A stretch of 64,000 nt of DNA from Spirochaetaceae bacterium (GCA_002730875.1 PCBI01000017.1:248001-312000), one strand, 5' to 3'. Positions 39,205-46,930 are shown, counted from the stretch's first letter. Numbers and translations: made by a program. Notes: generated from the sequence alone by a model not told the origin.

Positions 39205-39972
39205 TTAATGCGGCACCCGACCCATGAGCGCAAACACCTTCACCAGGTAATGACGCGTAATGGGCGGCGCGAAATGTCTTACTTGCGCCCATTGCAGGCA
39301 GCCGCCGCACATGTAGCTGGCGCTCAACAATCTGCCCCGGCCACAATTATAAGACGCCAGCATAAAGGGGATTTGCTCTTCAGGCTCGAGAACTCCCTTC
39401 CAGCGATTCCATAGCCATCGATTGTACTGTATGCCCACGGCAATGTGCCACCGTTCCCGGTGGTCCTCCAGAAACACTTCGTTCTCATTGTGCGAAAACG
39501 TCTCGGGCATGATTTGCATAACTCCTCTGGCGCCCATAGGACCGGTAGAGGTATGCTTCAGTTCGGATTCGGCGATGGCTTGAGACTTGAACCAACGCCA
39601 ATCGAAGCCTACGCCAAAAAAGCGTTTAGAGTACTTTCTAAAATGCTGGTCGTACCGGGCCGACCAGCGCGGAGCATCCACAGGTTTTCTTACCGTGGGA
39701 TCCGCCTGCGAAACCTTCCAGCTTTTGCGAATATCGGAGTTCTTTAGGTGTCGCAGATCTTTCTGTTCCATCATCGCCCCGGGGCCCGGGTGATTCTTAA
39801 GATCGCAACCGGTCAAAAGAAAGGACGAAACAAGAATCCAGGCTTTCGCCCCGGCCAGCCATCTTCCCCCGCCCGTACGGAGACATCCCGGCCGTAGTCT
39901 TCCCGCGATGTCGGCTCCGCAAGGCCCCCTGTCCGAAACCTTCGGATCGATAGTATTCGAATGCCAATACAT
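39205..39972 (-). CDS. Lytic transglycosylase (SLT domain) lipoprotein
   Basis: The catalytic Glu of the SLT fold is in AIAESELKHTS, followed by GARGVMQIMPETF and, later, MLASYNCGRGR; together these define a family 1-like peptidoglycan lyase. A lipobox (VSSFLLTGC) lies about 55 residues after the ATG at 39972, which is too far in for a standard signal peptide, so translation probably begins nearer to it at a non-ATG codon that I could not choose. A TTG at 39984 is the longest frame. Cys pairs near the C-terminus (CGGC) are extra. It likely trims the wall for growth or flagellar insertion. Confidence 0.82.
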   Translation of the reverse strand: MYWHSNTIDPKVSDRGPCGADIAGRLRPGCLRTGGGRWLAGAKAWILVSSFLLTGCDLKNHPGPGAMMEQKDLRHLKNSDIRKSWKVSQADPTVRKPVDAPRWSARYDQHFRKYSKRFFGVGFDWRWFKSQAIAESELKHTSTGPMGARGVMQIMPETFSHNENEVFLEDHRERWHIAVGIQYNRWLWNRWKGVLEPEEQIPFMLASYNCGRGRLLSASYMCGGCLQWAQVRHFAPPITRHYLVKVFALMGRVPH

Positions 39973-39999
39973 TGGATTGCACAACGGAAAGCGTTGAGC

Positions 40000-40218
40000 C
40001 TAATTCAGACTCAGCCCAATAATCAGGCCAAAAGCCAGACCAAAACCAATAATTGCTCCCGCGGTGGCCATTGCCACAGCTTGATTTCCATTTCGGAGCG
40101 ACCTGCGAATCCGAAACCCAAACAGCAAGTCGCACAAGAAGAGTGCAATCATCATGCAAAGGAGCCCCAGAAGGCTACCAAATGCAGCGTAGACAAAGTT
40201 TAGTTCAATAATTTCCAT
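40000..40218 (-). CDS. DUF350-family membrane protein, single half
   Basis: A 72-residue protein with two membrane helices (about 7-30 and 49-70) and the DUF350 block RRSLRNGNQAVAMATAGAIIGFG. Most DUF350 proteins contain two such halves (about 130-140 residues), so this is a half-size form that may dimerise. Function unknown. ATG 40218 has GGGA about ten bases upstream. The following 296 bases up to 40514 hold no gene that I can support. Confidence 0.75.
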   Translation of the reverse strand: MEIIELNFVYAAFGSLLGLLCMMIALFLCDLLFGFRIRRSLRNGNQAVAMATAGAIIGFGLAFGLIIGLSLN

Positions 40219-40514
40219 AGGACGAGTTCCCAAAGCAGCGTTTCTGCGCGAGCCACTGATTCAACGACGATTATTGGAGAAATGGATTGCCAAACCAGGA
40301 ACCCGCGAAGACACCACTTGTCACTAGAGTCTATTACATTCCCTGGAGCATGTCAAGGAAAGGAGCCTGGAATTCTCGCGGAACAGCGACCAGGCAGAAA
40401 CAGACGCTATTTTGACCAGGAGACCATATGGCCGGTTCGGCCTATCAATTTAAACCAACGATAGGACAGAATCAGCCATTGAATTTGCGCAAACCATACG
40501 GCAGAAGCAGCAAA

Positions 40515-41492
40515 TCAATTCGCACAGGTCATCTTCCCTTTTACGCAATAAGCCCGGCAGGATGGATGATCCAGGGTCGCCGCAACACCGAGGGATTGCG
40601 AAAGGCTGGAGCCCATCATATACTTCTGGAATTCATGAAGGGTTTTTGCATCATGCGGAACAAGAAGAGTGCACGGAAAAATCTGGACGTTTCCTTGAAG
40701 CTTCACCACGGTTCGTCCGGCCCCGCACATAAGGTTTTCCCTCCGGGCCCCGGAAGCGGCAAACTCTGCCGGAGATACCGGCGTTTCGCTGCTGATGGTT
40801 CGATTCTGCTGGTTTCCTGTAGGAATATCCGGCAACACCTTGACGTCATACAAATCCACTCCCATCTCCGCAAACCGGTTTCGGAGAAACCGTTCCGCTT
40901 GCCGGGTATTGGCGCGGTTATGCAAGTCCTCCTGTGTATTCACCGAGATGGTGAAGCCCTGGGAATACGCGAGGGAGGCAACCTGCAGAGTTTTTTCAAA
41001 GGCGCCTTTTCCCCTGGCATAATAGATATCGTGGATCTCGGCTTCGTAATGATCTATACTGATGCGTAAATGTATGGGACGGCCATGTTTGTTAACGTGC
41101 GCTACGTTAATATCGGGCAAACCCTTTCGCAAGGATTTCTCAAGCGGCTCCGTTGCATTGGTGTATACAGTCACCGGGGCCATTTCCATGGCCGCTTCGA
41201 GCATGGAATCCATGTCTCGGCTCAAAAACGGCTCGCCCCCCGTAAAATAAATGTCTGCCAGACCCTGCCCCGTTGCCTGATCAAGAATGGGCCGCAAATC
41301 CCTGGCCGTCATCTCGTCCAGAATACGGTTCGTAGGCGAAGAGCTCACAAAGCAATGACTGCACTGCTTATTGCAAATCAATGAGGTATAGATGAACAGC
41401 TCGCGCAAAGGCGACGGACCGCTGGATAAGCCGATGGTTTGCACTTGCACCTGGGCGAAGGAGTCCGCATCCAGAATCGAATAGTCTGACAT
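40515..41492 (-). CDS. Radical SAM protein paired with ArsM-like methyltransferase
   Basis: A 325-residue radical SAM enzyme. Cys40, Cys44 and Cys47 (CNKQCSHC) bind the SAM [4Fe-4S] cluster; TGGEPFLS is the second SAM motif. The C-terminal part contains at least five more Cys (NLMCGAGR, FPCTLL, SCRAYCVKGKMTC), suggesting a SPASM-like auxiliary cluster. Its ATG overlaps the stop of the methyltransferase gene (ATGA), so the two are coupled. In arsenosugar pathways ArsM is followed by the radical SAM protein ArsS; this could be such a pair, but I do not see ArsS-specific sequence and rate the role as inference. Confidence 0.85.
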   Translation of the reverse strand: MSDYSILDADSFAQVQVQTIGLSSGPSPLRELFIYTSLICNKQCSHCFVSSSPTNRILDEMTARDLRPILDQATGQGLADIYFTGGEPFLSRDMDSMLEAAMEMAPVTVYTNATEPLEKSLRKGLPDINVAHVNKHGRPIHLRISIDHYEAEIHDIYYARGKGAFEKTLQVASLAYSQGFTISVNTQEDLHNRANTRQAERFLRNRFAEMGVDLYDVKVLPDIPTGNQQNRTISSETPVSPAEFAASGARRENLMCGAGRTVVKLQGNVQIFPCTLLVPHDAKTLHEFQKYMMGSSLSQSLGVAATLDHPSCRAYCVKGKMTCAN

Positions 41493-42553
41493 CAGCAGCA
41501 CGCTCCGGAATTCTCGGAGTCCAGGGCCGCGGCGCTTTCGGTTCCGCAATCGGCAAACAGCCCGAAGTGTTTTGTAGCTCCTGTCACTTCAAAGTAAGCC
41601 CGGAGTCTGGTTTCCATCAGCATCCGCGCAGTATTTCGGCAAACAGACATGGGCCGCCCGGCTTCAAAGACGTGGCCTTCATCCAGGGTAAACGTTGCCG
41701 GGGACCCGGCCATATTACCTTTGTAAACGGCGATCTGTCCGTAGTCTTCGCATCGTCGGTCCATATCCGGCAGTTTAAAGGCGCGCCAGATTACTGAATC
41801 AAAGTTAGTCAGGTCACCACGATCAAGAACCCTTTGATTGGGGGCCAGTCTTCGTCGGGAAAAAAATCTGGGATCGGTGAATCCTGCATCCTGGAGCATA
41901 TCCCGAGCATCGTGCACGTACGGAGCCATGCCCAGACATTCAGCCACCAGGATTTCATCATCCATCAAGTCCGTGCGGCGATCCGCCACTATATCAGAGA
42001 AGAAAACCTCGCCTCCCGGTTTCAAGACACGATGCATGGTTTCGAAAACCAGGTCCTTTCGCGGCGATAGATTGACCACACAATTGGAAATGATCAGATC
42101 CACGCTTTCGTCCGGTATCCCATCAGCGGTCTCCATGAAACCCTCTACGAATTCAAGGCTGCCCGGATCATAGTTCAGTTTTTGCATGAACTCCACACCG
42201 CTACGTCTGGCCAGTTCCAGTTGCTCACCGGTCATATCCAGACCAATCATATGGCCATTGGGCCCCAGATAAAAACGAAGGATCATGGCATCCACGCCGG
42301 AACCCGAACCCAGGTCCAGGGCCGTGAGACCTTTCAGAGTTGGTAGATCGTCAGGAATGGGGCTACCGCAACCAAGATACTTCTCCGTGGCCGCCGCCGG
42401 GACCATGGAAACCACTCGGGCATGCTTTGCCATTGTATCTACATCACAGCAGGCATTGGTTTCCAGATCCGCCGTTTTCTGTATTTGTCTTCCATAGAAC
42501 TCCTGAAGCATTTCCCGGAGGGATTCTTGGGTTTCGGTGCTCTGGATGGCCAT
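41492..42553 (-). CDS. ArsM-like SAM methyltransferase
   Basis: A 353-residue class I methyltransferase. The SAM loop is LDLGSGSGVD (79-88). Three Cys match the arsenite-binding Cys of ArsM by context: Cys62 (LGCGSP), Cys158 (ISNCVVNLSP) and Cys206 (AECLGMA). An N-terminal Cys pair (DLETNACC, 35-36) and a terminal Cys pair also occur in this family. Known relatives methylate trivalent arsenic; other thiophilic substrates cannot be excluded. It is coupled to the radical SAM gene, and its upstream region is the hairpin array at 42676-43302. No arsR-like regulator is visible nearby. Confidence 0.82.
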   Translation of the reverse strand: MAIQSTETQESLREMLQEFYGRQIQKTADLETNACCDVDTMAKHARVVSMVPAAATEKYLGCGSPIPDDLPTLKGLTALDLGSGSGVDAMILRFYLGPNGHMIGLDMTGEQLELARRSGVEFMQKLNYDPGSLEFVEGFMETADGIPDESVDLIISNCVVNLSPRKDLVFETMHRVLKPGGEVFFSDIVADRRTDLMDDEILVAECLGMAPYVHDARDMLQDAGFTDPRFFSRRRLAPNQRVLDRGDLTNFDSVIWRAFKLPDMDRRCEDYGQIAVYKGNMAGSPATFTLDEGHVFEAGRPMSVCRNTARMLMETRLRAYFEVTGATKHFGLFADCGTESAAALDSENSGACC

Positions 42554-42820
42554 GTTAACTCCTTAGGTGCAGGACTCCGACAGAATAAACTGCCGTTCCC
42601 GTCTCTTTCGACCCATGGTGAGCATCGGTTACTCTACTGTCCAGAGCGGAAAACGAGTCGGTCAGCCCCTCAGACCCGCACTCTGCGAAGCAAAGTGCGG
42701 CAAACATCCTGTTTGCCGCGACCGAAGGTCTCCTGCGTTCTGCATAGCAGAACGGGCAAAGGGGACGCCGGCCACGGAGGGCCCAGTGTCGCCGGAGGCA
42801 AGGATGCCCGGAGGCGCCGA

Positions 42821-42909
42821 GCTGAACAAGGAGGTTCACACCTCGCGCACTTCCTGTGCTCCGGTGCATAAGGCCATCCCTGGCCAAATAGTGTCCGTGG
42901 AGCCGTGGA
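42821..42909 (+). repeat. 89-bp direct repeat, copy 1
   Basis: It is identical to 43058-43146 except at three positions. It contains GAGGT/ACCTC, GCAC/GTGC and GGCCA/TGGCC hairpins and a longer-range GCTCC (42858) / GGAGC (42899) pairing that would enclose the third. A 14-base start of the same repeat recurs alone at 42914-42927. Confidence 0.92.
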
Positions 42910-43057
42910 TGACGAACAAGGAGGTTCTAATGCCGCTGGAGACATGGAGGTCGGGAGGCGGCGAGGCGAGAGCCGACGGGGGCGAGAGCGGACGGTTTGC
43001 TCAGGCCCGAAGGGCCGCACCACCGGTTCTGCAAAGCAGAACCGGGCAAACGAAGAC

Positions 43058-43146
43058 GCTGAACAAGGAGGTTCACACCTCGCGCACTTCCTGTGCTCCG
43101 GTGCATAAGGCCATCCGTGGCCAAATAGTGTCCGCGGAGCCATGGA
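43058..43146 (+). repeat. 89-bp direct repeat, copy 2
   Basis: Second copy, 237 bases downstream of the first. The three differences change the loop of the GGCCA hairpin (TCCC to TCCG) and two bases beside the GGAGC arm; no stem base of the short hairpins is altered. It is followed by a 20-base segment (43148-43167) also found at 42981-43000. Confidence 0.92.
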
Positions 43147-43261
43147 GGGCGAGAGCGGACGGTTTGCCAGGACCGCAGGTCCGCTGGTTTGTCACCCCGC
43201 ACTCTGCGAAGCAGAGTGCCGCAAACAGGATGTTTGCCGCGACCGAAGGTCGCGAAATCTG

Positions 43262-43302
43262 TAGCCAGTTGCAGCGACCAGGAGGGTCGCTGCAACTGGC
43301 TA
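43262..43302. repeat. 18-bp perfect inverted repeat upstream of the citrate-synthase-like gene
   Basis: Both 18-base arms (43262-43279 and 43285-43302) are perfectly complementary around a five-base AGGAG loop, and the element ends 50 bases before the next ATG. A-tracts rather than T-tracts follow on the plus strand, so it is not a normal terminator for that strand; on the minus strand the T-run precedes the stem. It could be the last unit of the array, a 5' leader structure, or an operator. Confidence 0.85.
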
Positions 43303-43352
43303 ACTCGAAAAAAAGATTTGCATGTGAGCTTTCCTGCCAGCTTTCATGAACC

Positions 43353-44642
43353 ATGGCCGATCAGGTAGAGATAAAATATGATGGCGGAAGCCTGAGCTTC
43401 CCCCTAATGACCGCTTCCGATGGAAGTCGATTCTTCGATGTCCGGGAACTGAAGGAAAAAACAGGGCTGGCGGCCTATGATCCGGACCTGCATAACACAG
43501 CCATAGCTCGTAGCGCCATCACCTGGATTGACTCGAAATCAGGTCGTTTGCTCTACCGGGGCATCGATGTAGAAGACCTGGTCAATCATTCCAGCTTCGT
43601 GGAGACCTCCTATTTGCTAACCAAGGGGGAGCTTCCAACAAAAGCGGAACTGGAACAGTATTCCAGCTCCCTGTCCAAGCACTCCATGATCCATGAATCC
43701 ATGCGGAATTTCTTTGATTCTTTCCCGGGAAATGCTCATCCGCTGGCCATTCTGGCTACCATGGTAACCGCCCTTTCCAGCTACTATCCGCAGAGCTTTG
43801 AAGAGAACATCCAGAAAGGAATCGATGTTCGGACCAGGCTGCTGGCCAAGGTTCGAACTCTGGCCGCCTGGGCTTACAAAAAATCGGTGGGCCAGCCTAC
43901 AATTTATCCCCGGGACGAGCTACCCTACTGCAAAAACTTTCTCAACATGATGTTTGCGGTTCCGGCGGAGGCCCATACCGTGAGCGAGGCTGACGATCGA
44001 GTCCTTAATCAAATACTCATCCTTTATAGCGACCACGAGTACAATGTAGCCACTACCACCATGCGATTTGTGGCCAGCACGCGAGCCAACCTTTTCGCCT
44101 GCGTCAATGCCGGAATCATGACACTGTGGGGCGCCCGAGAGTCGGATGCGAATTTACCGCCCATTATACTTCTACGCGAAATGATTCAGAATTCCGAATC
44201 CCCGGATCAGTATTTCGATCGATTTATCAAGAAGGGCGAGCCGATTATCTCTAACGGACTGGGCCATTCCGCCTATGGTCCTGAGGATCCGCGAGCTACC
44301 ATCAGTCGTAAAATCTTCCACGAATATAGAAAGAATCATCCGGATGCCATGAAGTCACCGCTGATTCGCAAAGCTCTGGAAGTAGAAGAATACACCCTGG
44401 GTCATCCTTTCTTCAAGGAAATGAAGCTTTACCCTAACCTGGATTTTTATTCGGCGCTCATCTTTCATCTACTGGGAATACCTTCCGAGATGAATAACGT
44501 GATTCGCGTAATCGGAAAGTTGTCGGGATGGCTGGCCCACTGGCTGGAACAAAGAAATGAAACCGAACGCAGGTCGTTTCGTCCTAGACAAGTCTATACG
44601 GGCAAGATGCACCGAAGCTACGTCCCGCTGGATCAGCGTTAA
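43353..44642 (+). CDS. Citrate synthase-like protein with altered active site
   Basis: A 429-residue protein with the citrate synthase fold and full length. Conserved: SAITWIDSKSGRLLYRGI, His129 (NAHPLAIL), His228 (SDHEYN), His305 (GLGHSAY), Asp364 (NLDFYS) and the C-terminal RPRQVYTG. Not conserved: the block GPLHGGAN reads GARESDAN (260-267), so the catalytic His that protonates the intermediate is Glu263, and the Arg after the second GH is Ser306. Either it is a catalytically distinct member or it has lost citrate synthesis. The flanking frame is clean, so this is not a frameshift. The Shine-Dalgarno is poor. Confidence 0.85.
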   Translation: MADQVEIKYDGGSLSFPLMTASDGSRFFDVRELKEKTGLAAYDPDLHNTAIARSAITWIDSKSGRLLYRGIDVEDLVNHSSFVETSYLLTKGELPTKAELEQYSSSLSKHSMIHESMRNFFDSFPGNAHPLAILATMVTALSSYYPQSFEENIQKGIDVRTRLLAKVRTLAAWAYKKSVGQPTIYPRDELPYCKNFLNMMFAVPAEAHTVSEADDRVLNQILILYSDHEYNVATTTMRFVASTRANLFACVNAGIMTLWGARESDANLPPIILLREMIQNSESPDQYFDRFIKKGEPIISNGLGHSAYGPEDPRATISRKIFHEYRKNHPDAMKSPLIRKALEVEEYTLGHPFFKEMKLYPNLDFYSALIFHLLGIPSEMNNVIRVIGKLSGWLAHWLEQRNETERRSFRPRQVYTGKMHRSYVPLDQR

Positions 44643-44880
44643 GTCCAATTGGTCACGGACCGACGGCCCCGGGGACTCTGGGTAGCCGGGGCGACCAACG
44701 GCGGCGAGGCCGCAGCGAGGCTGGTAGGGCCGTTCATCCCCGACCGGCTTTCGAGAGCTGCCTACCGGATCGTTGTATTCCGGGTGGTATGTCTCCACAA
44801 ATGGACCGGGTCTAAGCGCCGAGGTCCGGGCAGGCTCCGGCGAATGCCCCAATACAAATAAACATCAAAGGGAGAGAACC

Positions 44881-45366
44881 ATGCAAACGCATCACATAAT
44901 TCGAACTATACCGGCCGCTCTTGCGATAGTGGTATTGACGCTGGCTGGCTGCCATGACCATAACTCGAACGAGCACAGAAGCGCCGATCATGACCAAGGA
45001 ACGGAAGACCACAGCCACGAAGACCACTCTCAGAGCCAGGGCCTGCAGCTGAATCAGGGCCAACTATGGCAGGCGGATCAATCCACCCGCGATGGGATCC
45101 ATAAGATGCAAGAGATAGTAGCTGCGACGCAACCTCCCCTGGACAGAGCTCAGCTGGATGCGCTTCATTCAGATCTAAAGCAGGAGCTGGATCTACTGAT
45201 CAAGAATTGCGAAATGACAGGTCCTTCCCACGACATGCTGCATGTGTATCTAAACCAGGTTACGCCGGCCATATCCAGTCTCAAGGATAGCGACCTGGAA
45301 AAGGCCAGGAACGCGGCCAGAAGTCTGCCCGAGATACTGGCCCGCTTTGATCAGTATTTCAGTTAA
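44881..45366 (+). CDS. His-rich lipoprotein, probable metal binding
   Basis: A 161-residue protein with a signal peptide and lipobox (VVLTLAGC, Cys24), followed immediately by about 28 residues with ten His and many Asp/Glu (HDHNSNEHRSADHDQ and on), then a soluble helical domain of four to five helices (60-161). The His/Asp stretch next to the lipid anchor is typical of periplasmic zinc, copper or nickel chelation. AAAGGGAGAG precedes the ATG. A similar His-rich segment occurs in the RND operon lipoprotein at 57631-58512. The 238 bases upstream hold no gene that I can support. Confidence 0.8.
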   Translation: MQTHHIIRTIPAALAIVVLTLAGCHDHNSNEHRSADHDQGTEDHSHEDHSQSQGLQLNQGQLWQADQSTRDGIHKMQEIVAATQPPLDRAQLDALHSDLKQELDLLIKNCEMTGPSHDMLHVYLNQVTPAISSLKDSDLEKARNAARSLPEILARFDQYFS

Positions 45367-45374
45367 GTCGCCGC

Positions 45375-45466
45375 TGAGCTTACAACGGTGAGTCCCGCGC
45401 GCCCCCTGAGCTTGTTACGGTGAGCCCAGTGGGGGGCGTGCCCCTGAGAGGAAAAATGACGGTGAG
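45375..45466 (+). repeat. Short GAGCTT-N3-ACGGTGAG repeats
   Basis: An 18-base motif occurs at 45375-45392 and 45407-45424, differing only in three central bases, and its last nine bases recur at 45458-45466. A 7-bp CGCCCCC/GGGGGCG stem (45400-45438) overlaps the second copy. It lies between two convergent genes. Confidence 0.55.
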
Positions 45467-45545
45467 AGCTGCCTCGAGTGCGCTCGAAGGGCCTGGTAAC
45501 CCGGCCGGCGCAGCAGCAATGGAACCGCTATCAGACCAGTGACGG

Positions 45546-45842
45546 TCAGTCCTTGTTTTTGGATTTCTTGCGACTCTTTCTTCGCATAAAGGCGTCCAGC
45601 AGAGGGATCCGCACTCCGAGTTTTCCCAGAGCGGTTGTTAGTATTACAGCGGCCAGGCCCTCATCCAGCCATCCGATGACCGGAACAACGTCGGTGAACT
45701 CCGGAATCACGATATAGACGCCGGACAGAATGGCCACCAGGATCCAGACAATCCTTTGCCAGCCGGTGGCCTTCTCTTCTTGCTCGTAGTCCGCCGCTTC
45801 TTCTTTTCCCACAGGAATGGCATCGTGTATCTTTTGTGGCAT
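45546..45842 (-). CDS. DUF1232-like small membrane protein
   Basis: A 98-residue protein with one membrane region whose core GVYIVIPEFTDVVPVIGWLDEG follows the pattern of DUF1232 (YkvA-like) proteins, where the usual text is LLSPIDLIPDFIPVLGLLDD. N- and C-termini are charged; the C-terminus is a Lys/Arg tail. Function unknown. The Shine-Dalgarno is weak. Confidence 0.7.
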   Translation of the reverse strand: MPQKIHDAIPVGKEEAADYEQEEKATGWQRIVWILVAILSGVYIVIPEFTDVVPVIGWLDEGLAAVILTTALGKLGVRIPLLDAFMRRKSRKKSKNKD

Positions 45843-45924
45843 GGTTATATACTCGCTTGAAACCGTGAATGGGTCAATCCCGATTTTGGGGGCGGCCTTT
45901 CCTGGCCCATCCGGTGATCGTCAT

Positions 45925-46803
45925 TCAGGGGCTTCCGGACGATCGTTTTGCCCAGAGTGGGTATTTCTCCTTCAGGGCCGCCATGGCCCACTCAATATGG
46001 ACGGATTCGAATCCCCGGTAGTTCAAGAATTGCAGCAGCTTCCAGTAGCTGTCCTCTCGATCCATGATACCTTCCAGCTTGGCAGAGGCCACCTCCAGGC
46101 AATTCTCTTCCCAGGTGTGCCGCTGCACAGCTTCCAGGCAATCCCGGGCCACGTGACGGTCAATTCCCAGCGAACCCAGTTCCTGTTGAATGCGGCGGGG
46201 CCCCTGCCCGGAATTCAAACGATGTTCGATGCGATTCGCACAAAAGCGCTCTTCGTTGAGCAAATCCATTTCCATGAGTCGTTCCAGGATGGAGTCATGC
46301 CAGGATTTCAGAATACCCCGTTTTGTAAGGTACTGTCGGACTTCAACGGGGGCTCGCTCCCGAATAGAAAGATATCGTGAAAGCGCCCTTTCGTCGCCGT
46401 CAGTGAGCAGATCCGATAGTCCCGGACCGCCGGTTTCGCCTATTTCGAGGCCCATCTCCGGGGACAGTGAGCTCCGGGATTTTTGCGATGGCCCGGAAAA
46501 GCCCCCTGGCTCAGACTCGGAATTGTCTCCCCGGTGGGATCCTGGTTGCTGGTCCGACGGTAGTTGCGGGTCTCGCCGGTCTTGCCGGCCCGGTGGAGCC
46601 GACTGACTCGCTTGGCTATCCGGGCCCGGGGCAATGGAATCCACTCCAAAGAGATTTTCATCCGAAGGCAGCGGACTACTCGCTGATCTGGATGCTTCGG
46701 GCCCGGATTCTCCGGGTCTGCCCGCCCCGCCCTTGATTAATTTCAGATGCCGTCCCCGACGGCCGTCCGATTGTGCGTCCTGGTCTTTCAAGCTAGCCTC
46801 CAC
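45925..46803 (-). CDS. recX: RecX regulatory protein with long disordered N-terminus
   Basis: The C-terminal 160 residues are RecX: ALSRYLSIRERAPVEVRQYLTKRGI, then ILERLMEMDLLNEERFCANRIEHRLNSGQGPRRIQQELGSLGID, the repeated three-helix units that bind RecA filaments and limit recombination. The first 130 residues are Ser/Gly/Pro/Asp-rich and look disordered. The frame starts with GTG at 46803; an ATG at 46455 directly before the conserved part is possible, but its GGAG touches the ATG. So the extension may or may not be translated. recA is not in the window. Confidence 0.85.
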   Translation of the reverse strand: MEASLKDQDAQSDGRRGRHLKLIKGGAGRPGESGPEASRSASSPLPSDENLFGVDSIAPGPDSQASQSAPPGRQDRRDPQLPSDQQPGSHRGDNSESEPGGFSGPSQKSRSSLSPEMGLEIGETGGPGLSDLLTDGDERALSRYLSIRERAPVEVRQYLTKRGILKSWHDSILERLMEMDLLNEERFCANRIEHRLNSGQGPRRIQQELGSLGIDRHVARDCLEAVQRHTWEENCLEVASAKLEGIMDREDSYWKLLQFLNYRGFESVHIEWAMAALKEKYPLWAKRSSGSP

Positions 46804-46930
46804 TTACTGGTGTTTCATTGAAGCCTGTCGTTTCAAACTTTCTTCTATATAGCGACATAAAATTTGCTTTACAGGCCCCTGTACAGGGTAAGTGTAAACC
46901 ATTCATGCGACATAATCCGGGAGTTGGGAC

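Larger units (their letters stand above)
42676..43302. repeat. Array of short perfect hairpins with mostly three-base loops
   Basis: Hairpins (stem length, loop): 42676-42700 (11 with one mismatch, GAA), 42697-42719 (10, TCC), 42720-42730 (4, GAA), 42736-42754 (8, ATA), 42831-42844 (5, four-base loop), 42872-42885 (5, TCCC), 43004-43016 (5, GAA), 43023-43045 (10, AAA), 43170-43182 (5, GCA), 43199-43219 (9, GAA), 43221-43237 (7, GGA), 43238-43254 (7, GAA) and 43262-43302 (18, five-base loop). GCGAAGC, known to form an exceptionally stable DNA mini-hairpin, occurs in the first and the tenth. The block at 42676-42730 recurs at 43197-43254. Confidence 0.9.
42554..43352. other. 800-bp non-coding region dominated by hairpins
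   Basis: This lies between the divergent methyltransferase and citrate-synthase-like genes. Long open frames cross it on both strands (for example 42567-43349 plus and 42670-43143 minus), but they translate to repeat-derived Arg/Ser/Pro/Cys-rich peptides with no fold, and I treat them as by-products of repeats that lack stop codons. The first 120 bases (to 42675) are ordinary; the rest is the array described separately. Confidence 0.7.

Noticed and set aside
42676-43302. Integron attC array or REP/RAYT element
   Set aside because: No consistent GTTRRRY core sites, no integrase gene, and the hairpins lack the GTAG/GGAG heads of REP elements. RAYT-like mobilisation from elsewhere in the genome cannot be excluded.
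42567-43349. 260-codon plus-strand frame (and a 157-codon minus-strand frame at 42670-43143) across the hairpin array
   Set aside because: The peptides are repeat-derived, Arg/Ser/Pro/Cys-rich and without a fold; openness is explained by palindromic GC-rich repeats lacking stop codons, and no ribosome site is present.
44100-44170. Frameshift as explanation for the altered citrate synthase active site
   Set aside because: Conserved sequence continues in the same frame on both sides with the correct spacing, so the block is substituted, not shifted.
46000-46030. tRNA T-arm-like sequence (GATTCGAATCC)
   Set aside because: It lies inside the recX coding frame and no acceptor stem or anticodon arm can be formed around it.
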